Below, piece by piece: positions 36,355-48,000 of a DNA stretch of 64,000 nt; position 1 is the first letter of the stretch; every line of letters begins with the position of its first letter. Location: the NCBI RefSeq assembly GCF_902150065.1, contig NC_043989.1, forward strand, positions 30,884,570 to 30,948,569, read 5' to 3'. Under the pieces are notes generated by a model that saw nothing but the letters and a program-made list of their open reading frames with translations, had not been told where the DNA came from and did no database searches. The stretch comes from Myripristis murdjan (Eukaryota > Chordata > Actinopteri > Holocentriformes > Holocentridae). Position numbers and translations under genes: made by a program.

Positions 36355-39043
36355 AACAACCTACGGTACATCATGGCTTAAGAGGAAATCATTTGATTCT
36401 ATCAGCTCTTATACAATGGTGTATGCAAGACATGCTGAATAATGTATCATAAACTTACATACAGGATAAGCAATGGCTATAGGCATCCATTTACATGTTG
36501 AGACACCTGAGAGGTGTACACTGCAAAAACTTGTAGACTGAGAAGTGTGTGTTTTCACCATTTGATTCGCAGGCTACACAATACAATATTCTTGTTTACT
36601 GGTCTAGCAATTGTACAGCCTTTCATACACTGAGGGATGAACACACAAACACCACATACCTTAAAAAAAAAAAAAGCTATAACCTCATTTTCTAAACTCC
36701 ATCCCATGGACTAAGCATGAAGTCCACAGGCGTTCCTTACAGGTTCCCTTTGCATCCTTTTGTTTCTGATGACTTTCTCCCAAACACATAATTTAACATT
36801 TGGAGCATGAGCCAGTGAAAAGGACAGTTTCAGAGGGATAAATTAGAGGAACACACCACATCTATGTGAGATTGTCCAATTGTTGTCCTATTGTTCAACT
36901 TTCCCAAGTGATCATGGGCTGTGATCACTTGCTCTGGTCTAACATTAACAACCTTTTTCAAGACCCAGAACTTTTCATTACCTGGGACTTCTGTAGGTCT
37001 ATAATGACAGGACATGTATACAGAAGTGTCATCAGTGCTTGACTAATCAAGATAAACAGAACTGCTAGCTCCTAAGTCTTGCCATTACTCAGATTTTAGC
37101 ATCACACCATGAGCAGGGACAAGATCAGATTCCAGGAACTTTGTCTGAACTGTGTCCTGTGGAAGCATTGAGCCTGTTCCATGGCTTCCTACAGTCAGCA
37201 GGGGCTATAAGACAACCAGGCAGACAATCTCCAAAAAAAAAAAAAAAAAAAAAACTGGCCAAATTTAACTTGAACTGGTAGTGTTGAGTTGTATGGTTAC
37301 GCTGACATGATATGAGTGAACATTTCCGAGGTTCTAAATTTACATAATGCCATATAAACAAAGTGGATTATGCCAATATACCAGAGTAGTGAGCTTTCAG
37401 TCCCCAACACCAAACAACTTCATTGTGCATGTATCCTTGCAGGACACAGCTATAAAGATTATGAGCCCCACTACTACATGACTGACTCGCTTGGTTGATG
37501 AAGCACAGGTTTGTCAGGGCAGAGACCTCAGGCTCTAACCCCAAGTAAGTTAGTTTAGTGTGAACCTGGTTGCAGCTTTCACAAATTACATGCCTGATTT
37601 CCTCCAAGCTAAAGCCTAGGTCTTACTAATCCAATATTTAGTGTAGACTAATGGTCTTATAAATGCTTGCAGTGGCATCATGAGCCCGACCATACTGTGC
37701 CAACCAAATCAAAGCCATCTTATCAGGCCAGCACAGGCCTGGACCTCTCTGAAGTCTTGAACCCATTTTCACAACAGTGTAATCTGCTGATGGACATTCC
37801 ACCTGGCCAAAACTCAAATTCACCCTGAACAGACAAGATTCACCAAGATTCACAAGATACTTCCCTGCAGCTAACCCAGACATTAAAGCTGTGAAGTTAC
37901 CTGGGATTAACAGGTAGCTGAGCAGGCCAAGTACAGCACAGCTCACTGGCTTGAAGTTACAGAACCAGAACCCAGATGAGACATATTAAGAAAGGGTAAG
38001 TGTATGGATTTTCTTGAAATGTCCTTGACCATGACACTTGGGGAACCTACATTATTACTGAGAGGATGATAAATATGGATGTGTGGTCATTCCAGTGCAG
38101 TTGACATTGGTTTTGTAAAGTAGTATGAAAATGGAAGAAGTTAAATTTATATGCGTTCGTTGTCAATAAAATATTCATACACAATTGTTTCCTCAAGCTG
38201 TAATCAAGGTTTTCAATTTGGGGATTTCACAGAAAGCCTACCTCTTAATTCAAAGCAAACTGACCCCAAACATTTTACAGGGTATAAGCTATGAGTGACA
38301 ATGCAAATAAATGCAAAACGCAGAATAGGAACTCTGCTGTCACATCAAGTCATAGTGAAGCTTATTTATACGATGTGACCGGTGATACTGATTAAATTCA
38401 GTTACTCCTCCATGACTACTCGATTACACAGTCCAATTTCCACAAAAAATATCTGTTTGTGTCAATGTTCCTGACACAGAACCTCTTTCCATTCTATTCT
38501 ACTTCTGTGGTTGTGTTATATTTTTGTCATGATTTGCTTGTTTTCGATCTTGCTTTGATCTACTGAAACAATATCAAAAGTGATATGATATGTAATGAGA
38601 ACTGCTGCTTTGGGTTATTACTCCTTCCGCCAAAGGTATTATTTCCTTTTCTATTCTACTTTACTTCCATTCGTCCATGACCACAGCAACCATGTAAATC
38701 AGTGAAATGAAACTTGAAAAAAAAAAAAAAAAAAGATTCAGGATCAGGTTTTTGGCCTGCTGAGGAGCATTTCTATAGTCCAACAGCAGATTTTGGCATT
38801 CCAAATCAGAAATCGCACTACTACCCAAAAATTGTTTAAAGTCAATTATAAAGGCAAGCACAAGCATTTAGCAAAAGTCTTCTCCTCTGATGGAAACATT
38901 CTTCTATGTTTTTTTTCTCTGACAGCAAAGCCACTTTCTATCCATGCTTTTTCTCTGTCTTCCACTCTTCCTTCAGTTCTCTGTCTTCCATCCTGTTGTC
39001 CTCCTGAAGGTTTCTTCCTCTTTTCCCTCCACCTATCCTTTTT
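36355..39043. other. Intergenic, upstream of the small ORF to the rab33b 3' end
   Basis: A/T homopolymers at 36662-36675, 37232-37254 and 38717-38734 are the only clear repeats. I see no exon supported by both frame and splice signals. The right end would contain the rab33b 3' UTR. Confidence 0.4.
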
Positions 39044-42000
39044 TCAGCAGCTGCTGCAGCCCCAGCTTCTTGCTCCATCCCCCCCATCGTCCCTCGCCCT
39101 GCCTAGGGTGACGGTGCCTCCTGGGCCACCGGGCCCCCCAGGCGGCTGGCTCAGCACCAGCGGCTTCTGAGACTTCAGCTTGTGGGCCACCGTCATGAAA
39201 ATAGCCTCCACATGATCACTGTTTCCACGACCGTAGCTACCATCTCCCTGGTTAGTGGGATTCTTGGCAGATGTCTCAAACAATGGCATGGAGTGGGCAT
39301 CGGCAAACTGCTGTGCCACGTCTGTGCCCACTTGGATTGAGTCCTGGAGGTCGCATTTGTTGCCAACTAAGATCCGCGGGACCTCTGTGCCCAGAGCATG
39401 CTGCTTGCACTCCTCGATCCAGGCTGGAAGACTGCGGAAGCTGGCGGCACTGGTAACGTCATAGACAAAGACAACAGCGTGCACGTTGCGGTAGTAGTGC
39501 TGCACCATGGACTTCCTGAAGCGCTCCTGGCCTGCTGTGTCCCACAGCTGGATCTGTGTGGCAGAGGGCAGACAGATACAGCATGGAAATGGATTAAATG
39601 TGGCAAGGCAGTAAGTACTGCTAGGTACTAGCCAGGCTCTGGTATGGAGTGAATGACATGCAGAACTCCAATAAAAAAAGTATGGCAAGAAAATTCTATT
39701 CTCTAATTTGGGCTGAGCTGTATGGACAAAATCAGATATCACAATATCTTTGACCAAATTCCTTGATATTGATGTTGTGGCAATATTGTAGGGATGACTG
39801 TTGGTGTTTTCATTTACACACAGGAGACAATAATCAGTAATGTGGACAAGATGAGCAAGCAGGTAACGCTTGGTCATCAGAACAGTCTAGTAACTTCAGA
39901 AAATTGCATTTCTTTATGGTAATGCAGCCTTTAAAACCATGAAAAGCCATCACTTAAGTCACACATGGGCAAAATAAGGCCCGGGGGACACATCTGGCCA
40001 ATGATACAATTTGATTGGGCCCTCAGACATGAGTCATGATTTACAGTTGAATTCAATTCCCTTGCCAAATTTACATTTATACAGAAAAACAAATTCTTTA
40101 TCTCACAAGGGTGCTGTGCTATGCACGGCAATCCATGGCAGTGGGTTGAGTTTCACTTGGTAGGGTACTCCTGTATGCACTGTGCAGGCGGCACACAGCT
40201 GAAAATGCTACAGTCAAGTTTCATGCTGGCTCACAATATCACAGAGAGCTCAGTGAAACACAGTGGGGACAGTACAGGTAACATGCAGTTTTCACAACAT
40301 TTTGTTTATTTTGTTCAAATTCAGCGAATGGATATTTGTGTGCCAAACTGAGACATTCTACTTCAAAAACAGACTAGAATAAACTGAGCGGGAGGACAAG
40401 TCAACTGTTCCCACTGAGATGAAGCATTACTCACTGGTGATGAGTTCTGAATATATGACATAACAATAATTAATCAAGTGATTAAAAAGGTATTTGAAAA
40501 GGAAAAGTGTTGTGATACAACTGAGTGTGTTTTCAAACAAAATGTACAGGTATGCAAACTTGACGGACAATAAATTTAAAACTTGGAGGGCTGCCCCACA
40601 CCTGGTTTTCAACATTCTTGCCATACTTTTTTTTATTGGAGTATATTATGATATATCTAGCCATGATATATCATAATGCCATAGCATGATATAACAATAT
40701 CTCAAATCCAAGATGACATCTAGTTTCATATCATGAAATCAATAATATATCAATATATTGCCCAACCCGACCTGTAATTCTCCCTCCACCAGAAGATATC
40801 AATATGTGATGTTCAATGCATTCCAGGTATTCCGGGTGATAATTTGCTATGAAATATGCTTAGAAATTGCTTTTTTGCTGTACCCACTGTCCCCCATCCT
40901 GCCTTATCTACTACTGCTTACTTGGATGTATAAATCGGTGTACATGTTTTCATACAGCTGGTGTGCCTCCCAGCAAGAAGCTATAACAAGAGGTGAGGGT
41001 GAAGCCCAGATGTTAAATGAAGGGTGAATCTGTGAGACTGCACAAAATACACTATATTACCAAAAGTATTCGCTCACCCATTCAAATGATCAGAATCAGG
41101 TGTCCTAATCACTTGGCCTGGCCACAGGTGTATAAAATCAAGCACTCAGGCATGCAGACTGTGAAACAAGACATTTGTGAAAGAATGGGCCGCTCTCAGG
41201 AGCTCAGTGAATTCCAGCGTGGAACTGTCATAGGATGCCACCTGTGCAACAAATCCAGTCGTGAAATTTCCTCGCTCCTAAATATTCCACAGTCAACTGT
41301 CAGCTCTATTATAACAAAATGGAAGCGTTTGGGAACAACAGCAACTCAGCCACGAAGTGGTAGGCCACGTAAAGTGACGGAGAGGGGTCAGCGGATGCTG
41401 AAGCGCATAGTGCAAAGAGGTCGCCGACTTTCTGCACAGTCAATTGCTACAGAGCTACAAACTTCATGTGACCTTCAGATTAGCCCAAGTACAGTACGCA
41501 GAGAGCTTCATGGAATGGGTTTCCATGGCCGAGCAGCTGCAGCCAAGCCACACATCACCAAGTGCAATGCAAAGCGTCGGATGCAGCGGTGTAAAGCACG
41601 CCGCCACTGGCCTCTAGAGCAGTGGAGACGCGTTCTCTGGAGTGATGAATCACGCTTTTCCATCTGGCAATCTGATGGACGAGTCTGGGTTTGGAGGTTG
41701 CCAGGAGAACGGTACATTTCAGACTGCATTGTGCCGACTGTGAAATTTGGTGGAGGAGGAATTATGGTGTGGGGTTGTTTTTCAGGAGCTGGGCTTGGCC
41801 CCTTAGTTCCAGTGAAAGGAACTTTGAATGCTTCAGGATACCAAAACATTTTGGACAATTCCATGCTCCCAACCTTGTGGGAACAGTTTGGAGCGGGCCC
41901 CTTCCTCTTCCAACATGACTGTGCACCAGTGCACAAAGCAAGGTCCATAAAGACATGGATGACAGAGTCTGGTGTGGATGAACTTGACTGGCCTGCACAG

Positions 42001-43635
42001 AGTCCTGACCTGAACCCGATAGAACACCTTTGGGATGAATTAGAGCGGAGACTGAGAGCCAGGCCTTCTCGACCAACATCAGTGTGTGACCTCACCAATG
42101 CGCTTTTGGAAGAATGGTCAAAAATTCCTATAAACACTCTCCTCAACCTTGTGGACAGTCTTCCCAGAAGAGTTGAAGCTGTAATAGCTGCAAAAGGTGG
42201 ACCGACATCATATTGAACTCTATGGGTTAGGAATGGGATGGCACTTCAGTTCATAGTATGAGTAAAGGCAGGTGAGCGAATACTTTTGGTAATATAGTGT
42301 ACATGACTGTGACATTATCACTGACAGTGAGATACTGACTGATAGAGATATTGTCTTTTATCAGTAAAGACATCTACAAAGTATTGTTTTATGTACAGAG
42401 ACGCCAGATTTATGTGAAAGCTGCACATTTTTTTTTCCACAACCGAAGCAATGTGCAGTTTTCTTCATCAATTTTGACTGTATCAAGACTGCACTGTAGC
42501 GACACTGCGTTGTTTGCATTGGCCATACACTTAACAGGTGCCCGAGATAGTTTCACCTGTCCAGCCAAGCAGTGGATCGGGCGTATCTGCTGGAGGAAGC
42601 AGCTTGTGTGTGCAGACTCAGTCAGCCCGGGTGACCCTAGGCATACACCAGCATGGTAATGGTGTGGACCAAATCTAGCCAGCTGGCCAAGCAGTTTGTA
42701 AATATTGGGGCATGGCTCTGATCACAGCCACACCCCTTAATCAAAACAGCATTGTGTCATCTTGTTGCTGCATTGCATTCTGGTTTATTGTGACTACTGT
42801 GGAGGAACTGGTATCTCTGGCTCTTCTATAATTTCTCCCTCAGTGATTATTGGTTATCAGTGCAAAATCACATAGTCAAAAATGCCCTCACTCTTATATC
42901 ATGAGGGACTGACATCAAAGCCTGACATCTTCCGTTTACATTTTACATCTTATCATCGCTGAGACATCCTCAGCTATCAAACTGTATTGTAGATGAGCTA
43001 GTACATCGTCTAAGTCTGGCCACTATTTTTAACAATATAGAGCTGATTTATCCTTTAGCGCTGCATTATGTGCCGATCATACTGGAATTTACGAAATTTA
43101 CGCAATTAAGTTACTAAATCTTTAAGGTTGTGAAATTGTGCTGAAATTACAAGTGATTGGAGGACAACACCAATGTCGCATTCCCCATCAGAAGCAAACA
43201 CTTGTGCCAGCAGGCTGAGCAGTGTTCTGCCCGGAGAGCAGCTGTGTTGATAAGCAAGGAAAGCTCAGAGGATCTGATTTTTCTACCGGGTTTTGACAAG
43301 AGGATGCAAAACGGTGAGGTCACCCAGTGCAGACTTGGCGTGCACGCGCCCGTGTGTGTGTGTGTGTTTACTGATCACTGTTCCCAGTATCCCTCCGCTG
43401 TGCCCACCTTAATTTTCTCGCCGTCAATCTCCACCAGCCTCTCCCTGAAGTCCACTCCGATTGTGGCTTCGGTCTTCTCGGGGAACTTCCCGGCACAAAA
43501 GCGGTAGGTGAGGCAGGTCTTCCCCACCCCGGAGTCCCCGATAACGATGATCTTAAAGATGCGGGTCCTCGGTGGCGGAAGAGTGGAGCTCGTCAAAGAG
43601 CTGGAGAATTCAACCGAGGACTCCACCTCCGCCAT
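39044..43635 (-). CDS. rab33b: Ras-related protein Rab-33B
   Basis: Two coding exons on the minus strand, 43635-43408 (76 codons) and 39553-39044. They give 245 aa (human 229). It is a small GTPase of the Golgi that acts in retrograde transport and binds Atg16L1 in autophagy. The G-boxes are all present: GDSGVGKT (33-40), DTAGQE, NKCD and ETSAK, plus the effector segment TIGVDFRER. The start MAEVESS is chosen over an upstream in-frame ATG at 43653 because it aligns with the human start. Oddities are a longer loop after ETSAK (about 10 extra residues, [10 protein letters not shown]), a Gly/Pro-rich hinge (GGPGGPGG), and an end in WGCSSC where human has CWC. The intron carries an intact Tc1 element and older repeats. 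Confidence 0.95.
39665..40642. repeat. Inverted 27-bp repeats around a 0.9-kb stretch in the rab33b intron
   Basis: A 27-base block ending GTATGGCAAGAA at 39665-39691 recurs as its reverse complement at 40615-40642, differing only by one base in an A-run. Between them lies AT-rich sequence with a hAT-like fragment. Their outer flanks do not show a clear target duplication. Confidence 0.7.
39710..40765. mobile_element. Degenerate 'TTGGGCAATATAT' fish MITE, interrupted by later DNA
   Basis: The right part (about 40640-40765) ends in ATATTGCCCAACCC and the left part (about 39710-39950) contains the ATATCACAATATCTTTGACC block. Both are typical of an abundant fish repeat full of ATATC/GATAT. About 650 bases between them (from about 39960, CACATGGGCAAAATAAGGCC) resemble a hAT end, suggesting nesting. 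Family recognition is from memory. Confidence 0.5.
41050..42299 (+). mobile_element. Complete Tc1-family DNA transposon in the rab33b intron
   Basis: The 29-bp terminal inverted repeats, beginning CACTATATTACCAAAAGTAT, match perfectly. TA lies on both sides (41048-41049, 42300-42301). The element is 1250 bp, with a single uninterrupted transposase frame and no visible damage, so it looks young. Its strand is opposite to rab33b. Confidence 0.97.
41185..42216 (+). CDS. Tc1-like transposase
   Basis: 343 aa from the ATG at 41185 ([13 protein letters not shown]), chosen over an upstream in-frame start at 41017 that lies outside the element. It cuts and pastes the element at TA. The N-terminal paired-like helix-turn-helix part ([22 protein letters not shown]) is followed by a GRPRK AT-hook-like link. 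The DDE catalytic domain has Asp in LWSDESRF, Asp in FQHDCAPVH and Glu in NPIEHLWDE, with 34 residues between the last two, i.e. DD34E. The Gly-rich box [11 protein letters not shown] is intact. Length and all motifs are as in active Tc1 elements; activity cannot be judged from sequence alone. Confidence 0.96.
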   Translation: MGRSQELSEFQRGTVIGCHLCNKSSREISSLLNIPQSTVSSIITKWKRLGTTATQPRSGRPRKVTERGQRMLKRIVQRGRRLSAQSIATELQTSCDLQISPSTVRRELHGMGFHGRAAAAKPHITKCNAKRRMQRCKARRHWPLEQWRRVLWSDESRFSIWQSDGRVWVWRLPGERYISDCIVPTVKFGGGGIMVWGCFSGAGLGPLVPVKGTLNASGYQNILDNSMLPTLWEQFGAGPFLFQHDCAPVHKARSIKTWMTESGVDELDWPAQSPDLNPIEHLWDELERRLRARPSRPTSVCDLTNALLEEWSKIPINTLLNLVDSLPRRVEAVIAAKGGPTSY

Positions 43636-45021
43636 ATCAGCCCGGTGCCTCAAGCAGCTAGCTAGCAGGGCACGGTGAGCAGCGGGGCTAACCTAACTGC
43701 GGCGGGGAAAGCCCAACCGAAAGATTTCAAGACGGACAACTATTGCCCTCGTCCGCAAAATTCGATGACATCTGTGAAAAAGTACTGTTGTCCTCTAATA
43801 TTGTTATTTACACAATGTCAGTACACACATCTGTGTCGCTAAACAAAGCCTCCCGGTGGTTAAAACATACTTGCTCACTCCCTGTCACTGGACGTGTCAG
43901 CTGTGGAGCCACGTACTTTGTTGTCAAGGAACTCACATCTCGCGAGACAAGCGCCAAACCCGCCCACCTCGCCTGTCATCGATGCTGCGTTCACACTCCT
44001 ATGGGAAAGACGAATGATGACGGATTGCTGGTTCCTGCCAGACTACTCGAGTCAATTTAAAGCGAGTAACCACAACTACAAAGCACTATTCTTATCACCT
44101 TATCAGAAGAGTGGCAAACGACTCAGATTTCCGCATTGGGCTTTTGTCAGTACTGAAAAGGTTGTCTGTCTGATATATAGAATGATATGTTAATGTCAAA
44201 TACAACCAACAAAATGAGTTGTTTTTTATCCGATAATTCAGGGGTGTCAAACTGGTGCCATGGAGGGCCAAGAGGCTTCAGGTTTTCATTCCAGACAAAA
44301 GCCTAAGTTATACTAAACTCTGCTTGGCAAGCTGTGAAATCCCCCTCAGTTTACAACATATGCAAAATGTGAAGGATCTACATATACAGGGTGTACTTTC
44401 AACCCCAATCCAAACAAACATTTTCTAGGTCAATCAGTGACCAAAGAAAGCCCATAGCTAAAGTCCATGTCTTTTACTTCAACAGAGATCTGTCATCAGC
44501 ATGTCTGTGAGTAGTGCCATATTTTACTTAATTATGCAGTCAAATATGAATTAATAACTGACATTGTGCTTAACACAATGAAAAGAAATAAGTGCAATGT
44601 GAAGTGAGGGAGACTGGGCTGCGTTGCATTATTCAATTGGACTTTTGTGACTTTTTTCTTTGTATTCAGTCCTTTGGTAGATTGCAATGTCATGTTTGCT
44701 GCAGCTAATCTCTAAGATAGATTTAACTTAACGAGCTGCAGTAAAATCTGACTCATCATTAGTCTGGGGAGAGTTTAAGGGCACTGTGATGATCTAAATG
44801 TTGTTTCAGAGGCTTTTCCATCATGACAAGAATAAAATTCTTGCAGACACCTTGAATATTTGAATATATGCATGTTGTCCAAATTAAACGCAGTGCATAT
44901 CAGCACAAAATCTAGGCAACTTCTATTCAAGAATGTCAGTTTTGGTGTTGTCTGTAGAAACCTACATTGATTGAAGCCTAAAGTTCTGTTTCAATGTCAT
45001 GGGCCTCAGGGCCCAGGACGC
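43636..45021. other. Divergent intergenic region, rab33b to malate synthase
   Basis: GC-rich near 43560-43760, probably the rab33b promoter. A hAT-like terminus (CAGGGGTGTCAAACTGGTGC) starts at about 44240 and fades by about 44310. I see no gene. A promoter or non-coding first exon of malate synthase may lie in the right half. Confidence 0.45.
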
Positions 45022-48000
45022 ATGGAGCTGTCTCCCTCTCCCCCAGGTCTGGAGGTAGAGTACGGAGAGCTCTTCACCACAAACTCCCTGCGCTTCCTCC
45101 ATGAGCTCATCTCCACATTTGACGAGGAGGTAGATCAGGTAGGACAAGTGAAAATGCCCTGTGTGTCATCCTGTTTTGCCCATTTCTATGTATGGATGAT
45201 ATACAAAAAAGGGACAGTGACCACTTAGGGCAAGTTCCTTGAAAATGTCAAGGACTTTGTCTGAACCAAAGTTGAAGAATCTGCTCTGGATGTGTTGAAA
45301 TTTTACTCTCTTCAGGTCCTACGACTGAGGGTGTCCAGAAAAGCCCAGCTGGACCTATCAGGCGACCTGCCTCGCTTCCCAGAGGCTACCGCCTTTATCA
45401 GGAGTGACCCAACCTGGAGGGTGCTCCCTGTTCCCCCGAGGCTCCAGAAGAGACATGTGGATATTGGGGATCTGGCCCCCTGCAATACCCAGCGCTTCAT
45501 TCAAGGTCTCCAGTCACCAGCACAAGGCATACAGGTAAATCATGTACTTGTGACCTTGCATGTGTAAGTCCAGCTCAGATCCTAAGAATATTGTATGTTA
45601 CCCTCATTCTTGTCACTCTTCATTGTCTGCAGTGAAGCAGCAAGTAGATTCATGGGACATTTCAGATTGCAAATTGAGGCTGTTACTTATTTATATTATT
45701 TGCAATGCACTGCAACTGTAACATTGTCTTTGGTTGTTTCAGGTTGACTTTGATGATGGCAACTGCCCCACGTATCACAACCAGATCAAAGGCATTCATA
45801 ATGTTTATAAAGCCGTGCACAACCAACTTCCCAGTAAGTTGTTTGCTTTAAATCAATACTCATGCATGTATGCCCATTAAAATGGATGAGAATAAAACTC
45901 ATAATAGGAATACTGTTATGTATTTCACTCATCACTGACCTCCTCCCTGGTGCTTGCAGATACCCCGCCCATATCTCAGGCCCCGGTGCTGATGCTTCGT
46001 CCCCGTGCTTGGAACATGGTGGAGCACAACATGATGGTAGTACAGCATCTTCACAGCATCATCCCTTTCAGTTCAGTCAGTCAGTCAGTTCACAGTTATG
46101 AACTGGGGATGACCAAGAGTTGGTGTATGTCTTATCATCCATTCATTCATCAAACAGTGAAATGAACACTTGGATTTCCATCATATTTAGTGGAACGTTC
46201 GTCATGGACCAAGGAAGTAGTGCCAAACCTTTGCACCCCTTAGCCAAAAACAAGTGTGGTATTGGTTGTGGTATATCACAAAAAGAATGTGTGTTCTTTA
46301 TTACTGTTTCTGGATTGGAGATATTAGGCCTAGTGACCCTCATTCATTCATTGGCTAATCTGTTCATCTCAGTTGCCTCATATTGTACTGATCAAAGTGG
46401 AAGGGGAACCAGATGGAGGGCAATGTGCTTACATGTTCAGTATTTGATTAGAAAGAAATCTGTGTCCTGAGTTGAATCAGTGACATCTGTACTGATTACA
46501 CTGTTTGGAGGGATGATGTATTTTGGCACCGTGCCCAGTGTTTTAAAGAGTATCACTGAATGGCCGCATGGAGATGCTAAAATTAAAGGTCAGAATTTCA
46601 AGTGCTGAAAGGCCATAACTGATATACTACAAGCCCAATATGAGATTCTGATGGAGCTTGAAGGGTTGACGCATATTGTGACTAATTTGCACCCTGCATC
46701 ATTCCCATTTAATGACTTGATGCACTTTTCTTTTTTTCAGAAAATGTACCCTGTCTGACAACCAGGCAAAAAGTTTTAAGGGAAAATTTCTCAAAAATTT
46801 TGAAAGATGAGTCATCTCAGTCTGTGTGAATGGTGTGTTATTCTGTGTGCTGATGTGACTTTGTTTCTCAGGTGGAAGGGAAGGAGGTTCCTGGTCCTCT
46901 CTTTGACTTTGGGCTGCTCATGTTCCACTGTGGAAAGAAGCTGTTTGAAAACAAGAGTGGACCATTTTTCTACCTGTCTAAAGTAACATATACACAGATG
47001 CACAAAACAATTTGCAGAATATGAAGGTGACTTATATAAATGTAATGATCTGATCCAGTCATGGTCCCTTCCTGCCCATTGCTCTCCAGGTAGAGAGCTA
47101 CATGGAGGCCAGACTATGGAACAAGATATTTGTCTGGACGCAGCACAAGGTTTGCACACATCACTTTTTCAGGACATATAGCTCCTTTTGGTGCAATTAA
47201 TGATAATATGACCAGCTAGCAATGTACATATCCAACTGTGCATGCTCTGTGTGTGTAGCTGGGTCTTCCCCTGGGCAGCATCAAGGCCACGGTGCTCATC
47301 GAGAACGTTCTAGCAGCATTTGAAATGGAAGAGATTCTCTACGAGCTGCGAGACCATTCAGCCGGACTCAACTGCGGAATCTGGGATTATTCAGCCTCCT
47401 TCGTCAATAAGTTTGGTGAGCCGAGGAGTCCGGCTTTTTTATATGTTCCTGACACTAAGTGGACCATATTTTTGTTCTTCCAAAACATCTTCACCAAATC
47501 ATTACTTCACAGAAGACCCAGGACCAACTGTACCAATAGAATTAGATTTGTGTATTGATTATCCCACTTAGAAAACAGTTACAAGATAATTGGTTTGTAT
47601 CAAATTAAACCAACAGGTGCCAGTACACCAAATAACCAACCATAAAAACTAGACATACAGGAGACATAAAAACTTAAAGGGAATTTAAAGGAAACAATGT
47701 CAAGGTCAGTCATAGTAGGGGAGAGTGGGGTAAGTAGTGCCAATTTTTACTTAAAGTGTCTTTAAAGCAGGGGGATTACAGTAATGCCTCCAACTAAAAT
47801 ATGCACATATAGTTTAGGATGTTGTGCATCCCTGGGAACAATCACTTTGGATCTTATATAAACTGTTTGAGAAATATAGCTTTCGAAAAAAAAAGTGGTT
47901 TTGTGGCACAACTTGCCCCTGGTGTGGGGTAAATTGTGCCATTAGAGAGAATAGACTGGGGTAAATTGTGCCACTGATAATTGAAGTAAAACAGATCATT

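Noticed and set aside
37638-37946. Minus-strand open frame with a hydrophobic start
   Set aside because: No ATG at a credible place, no splice signals that extend it and no recognisable family.
41508-42146. 212-codon minus-strand frame inside the Tc1 element
   Set aside because: Antisense shadow of the transposase; no independent motif.
44971-45021. Extension of malate synthase upstream of the ATG at 45022
   Set aside because: The frame is open upstream but has no ATG before 45022, and the residues do not look like the family N-terminus.
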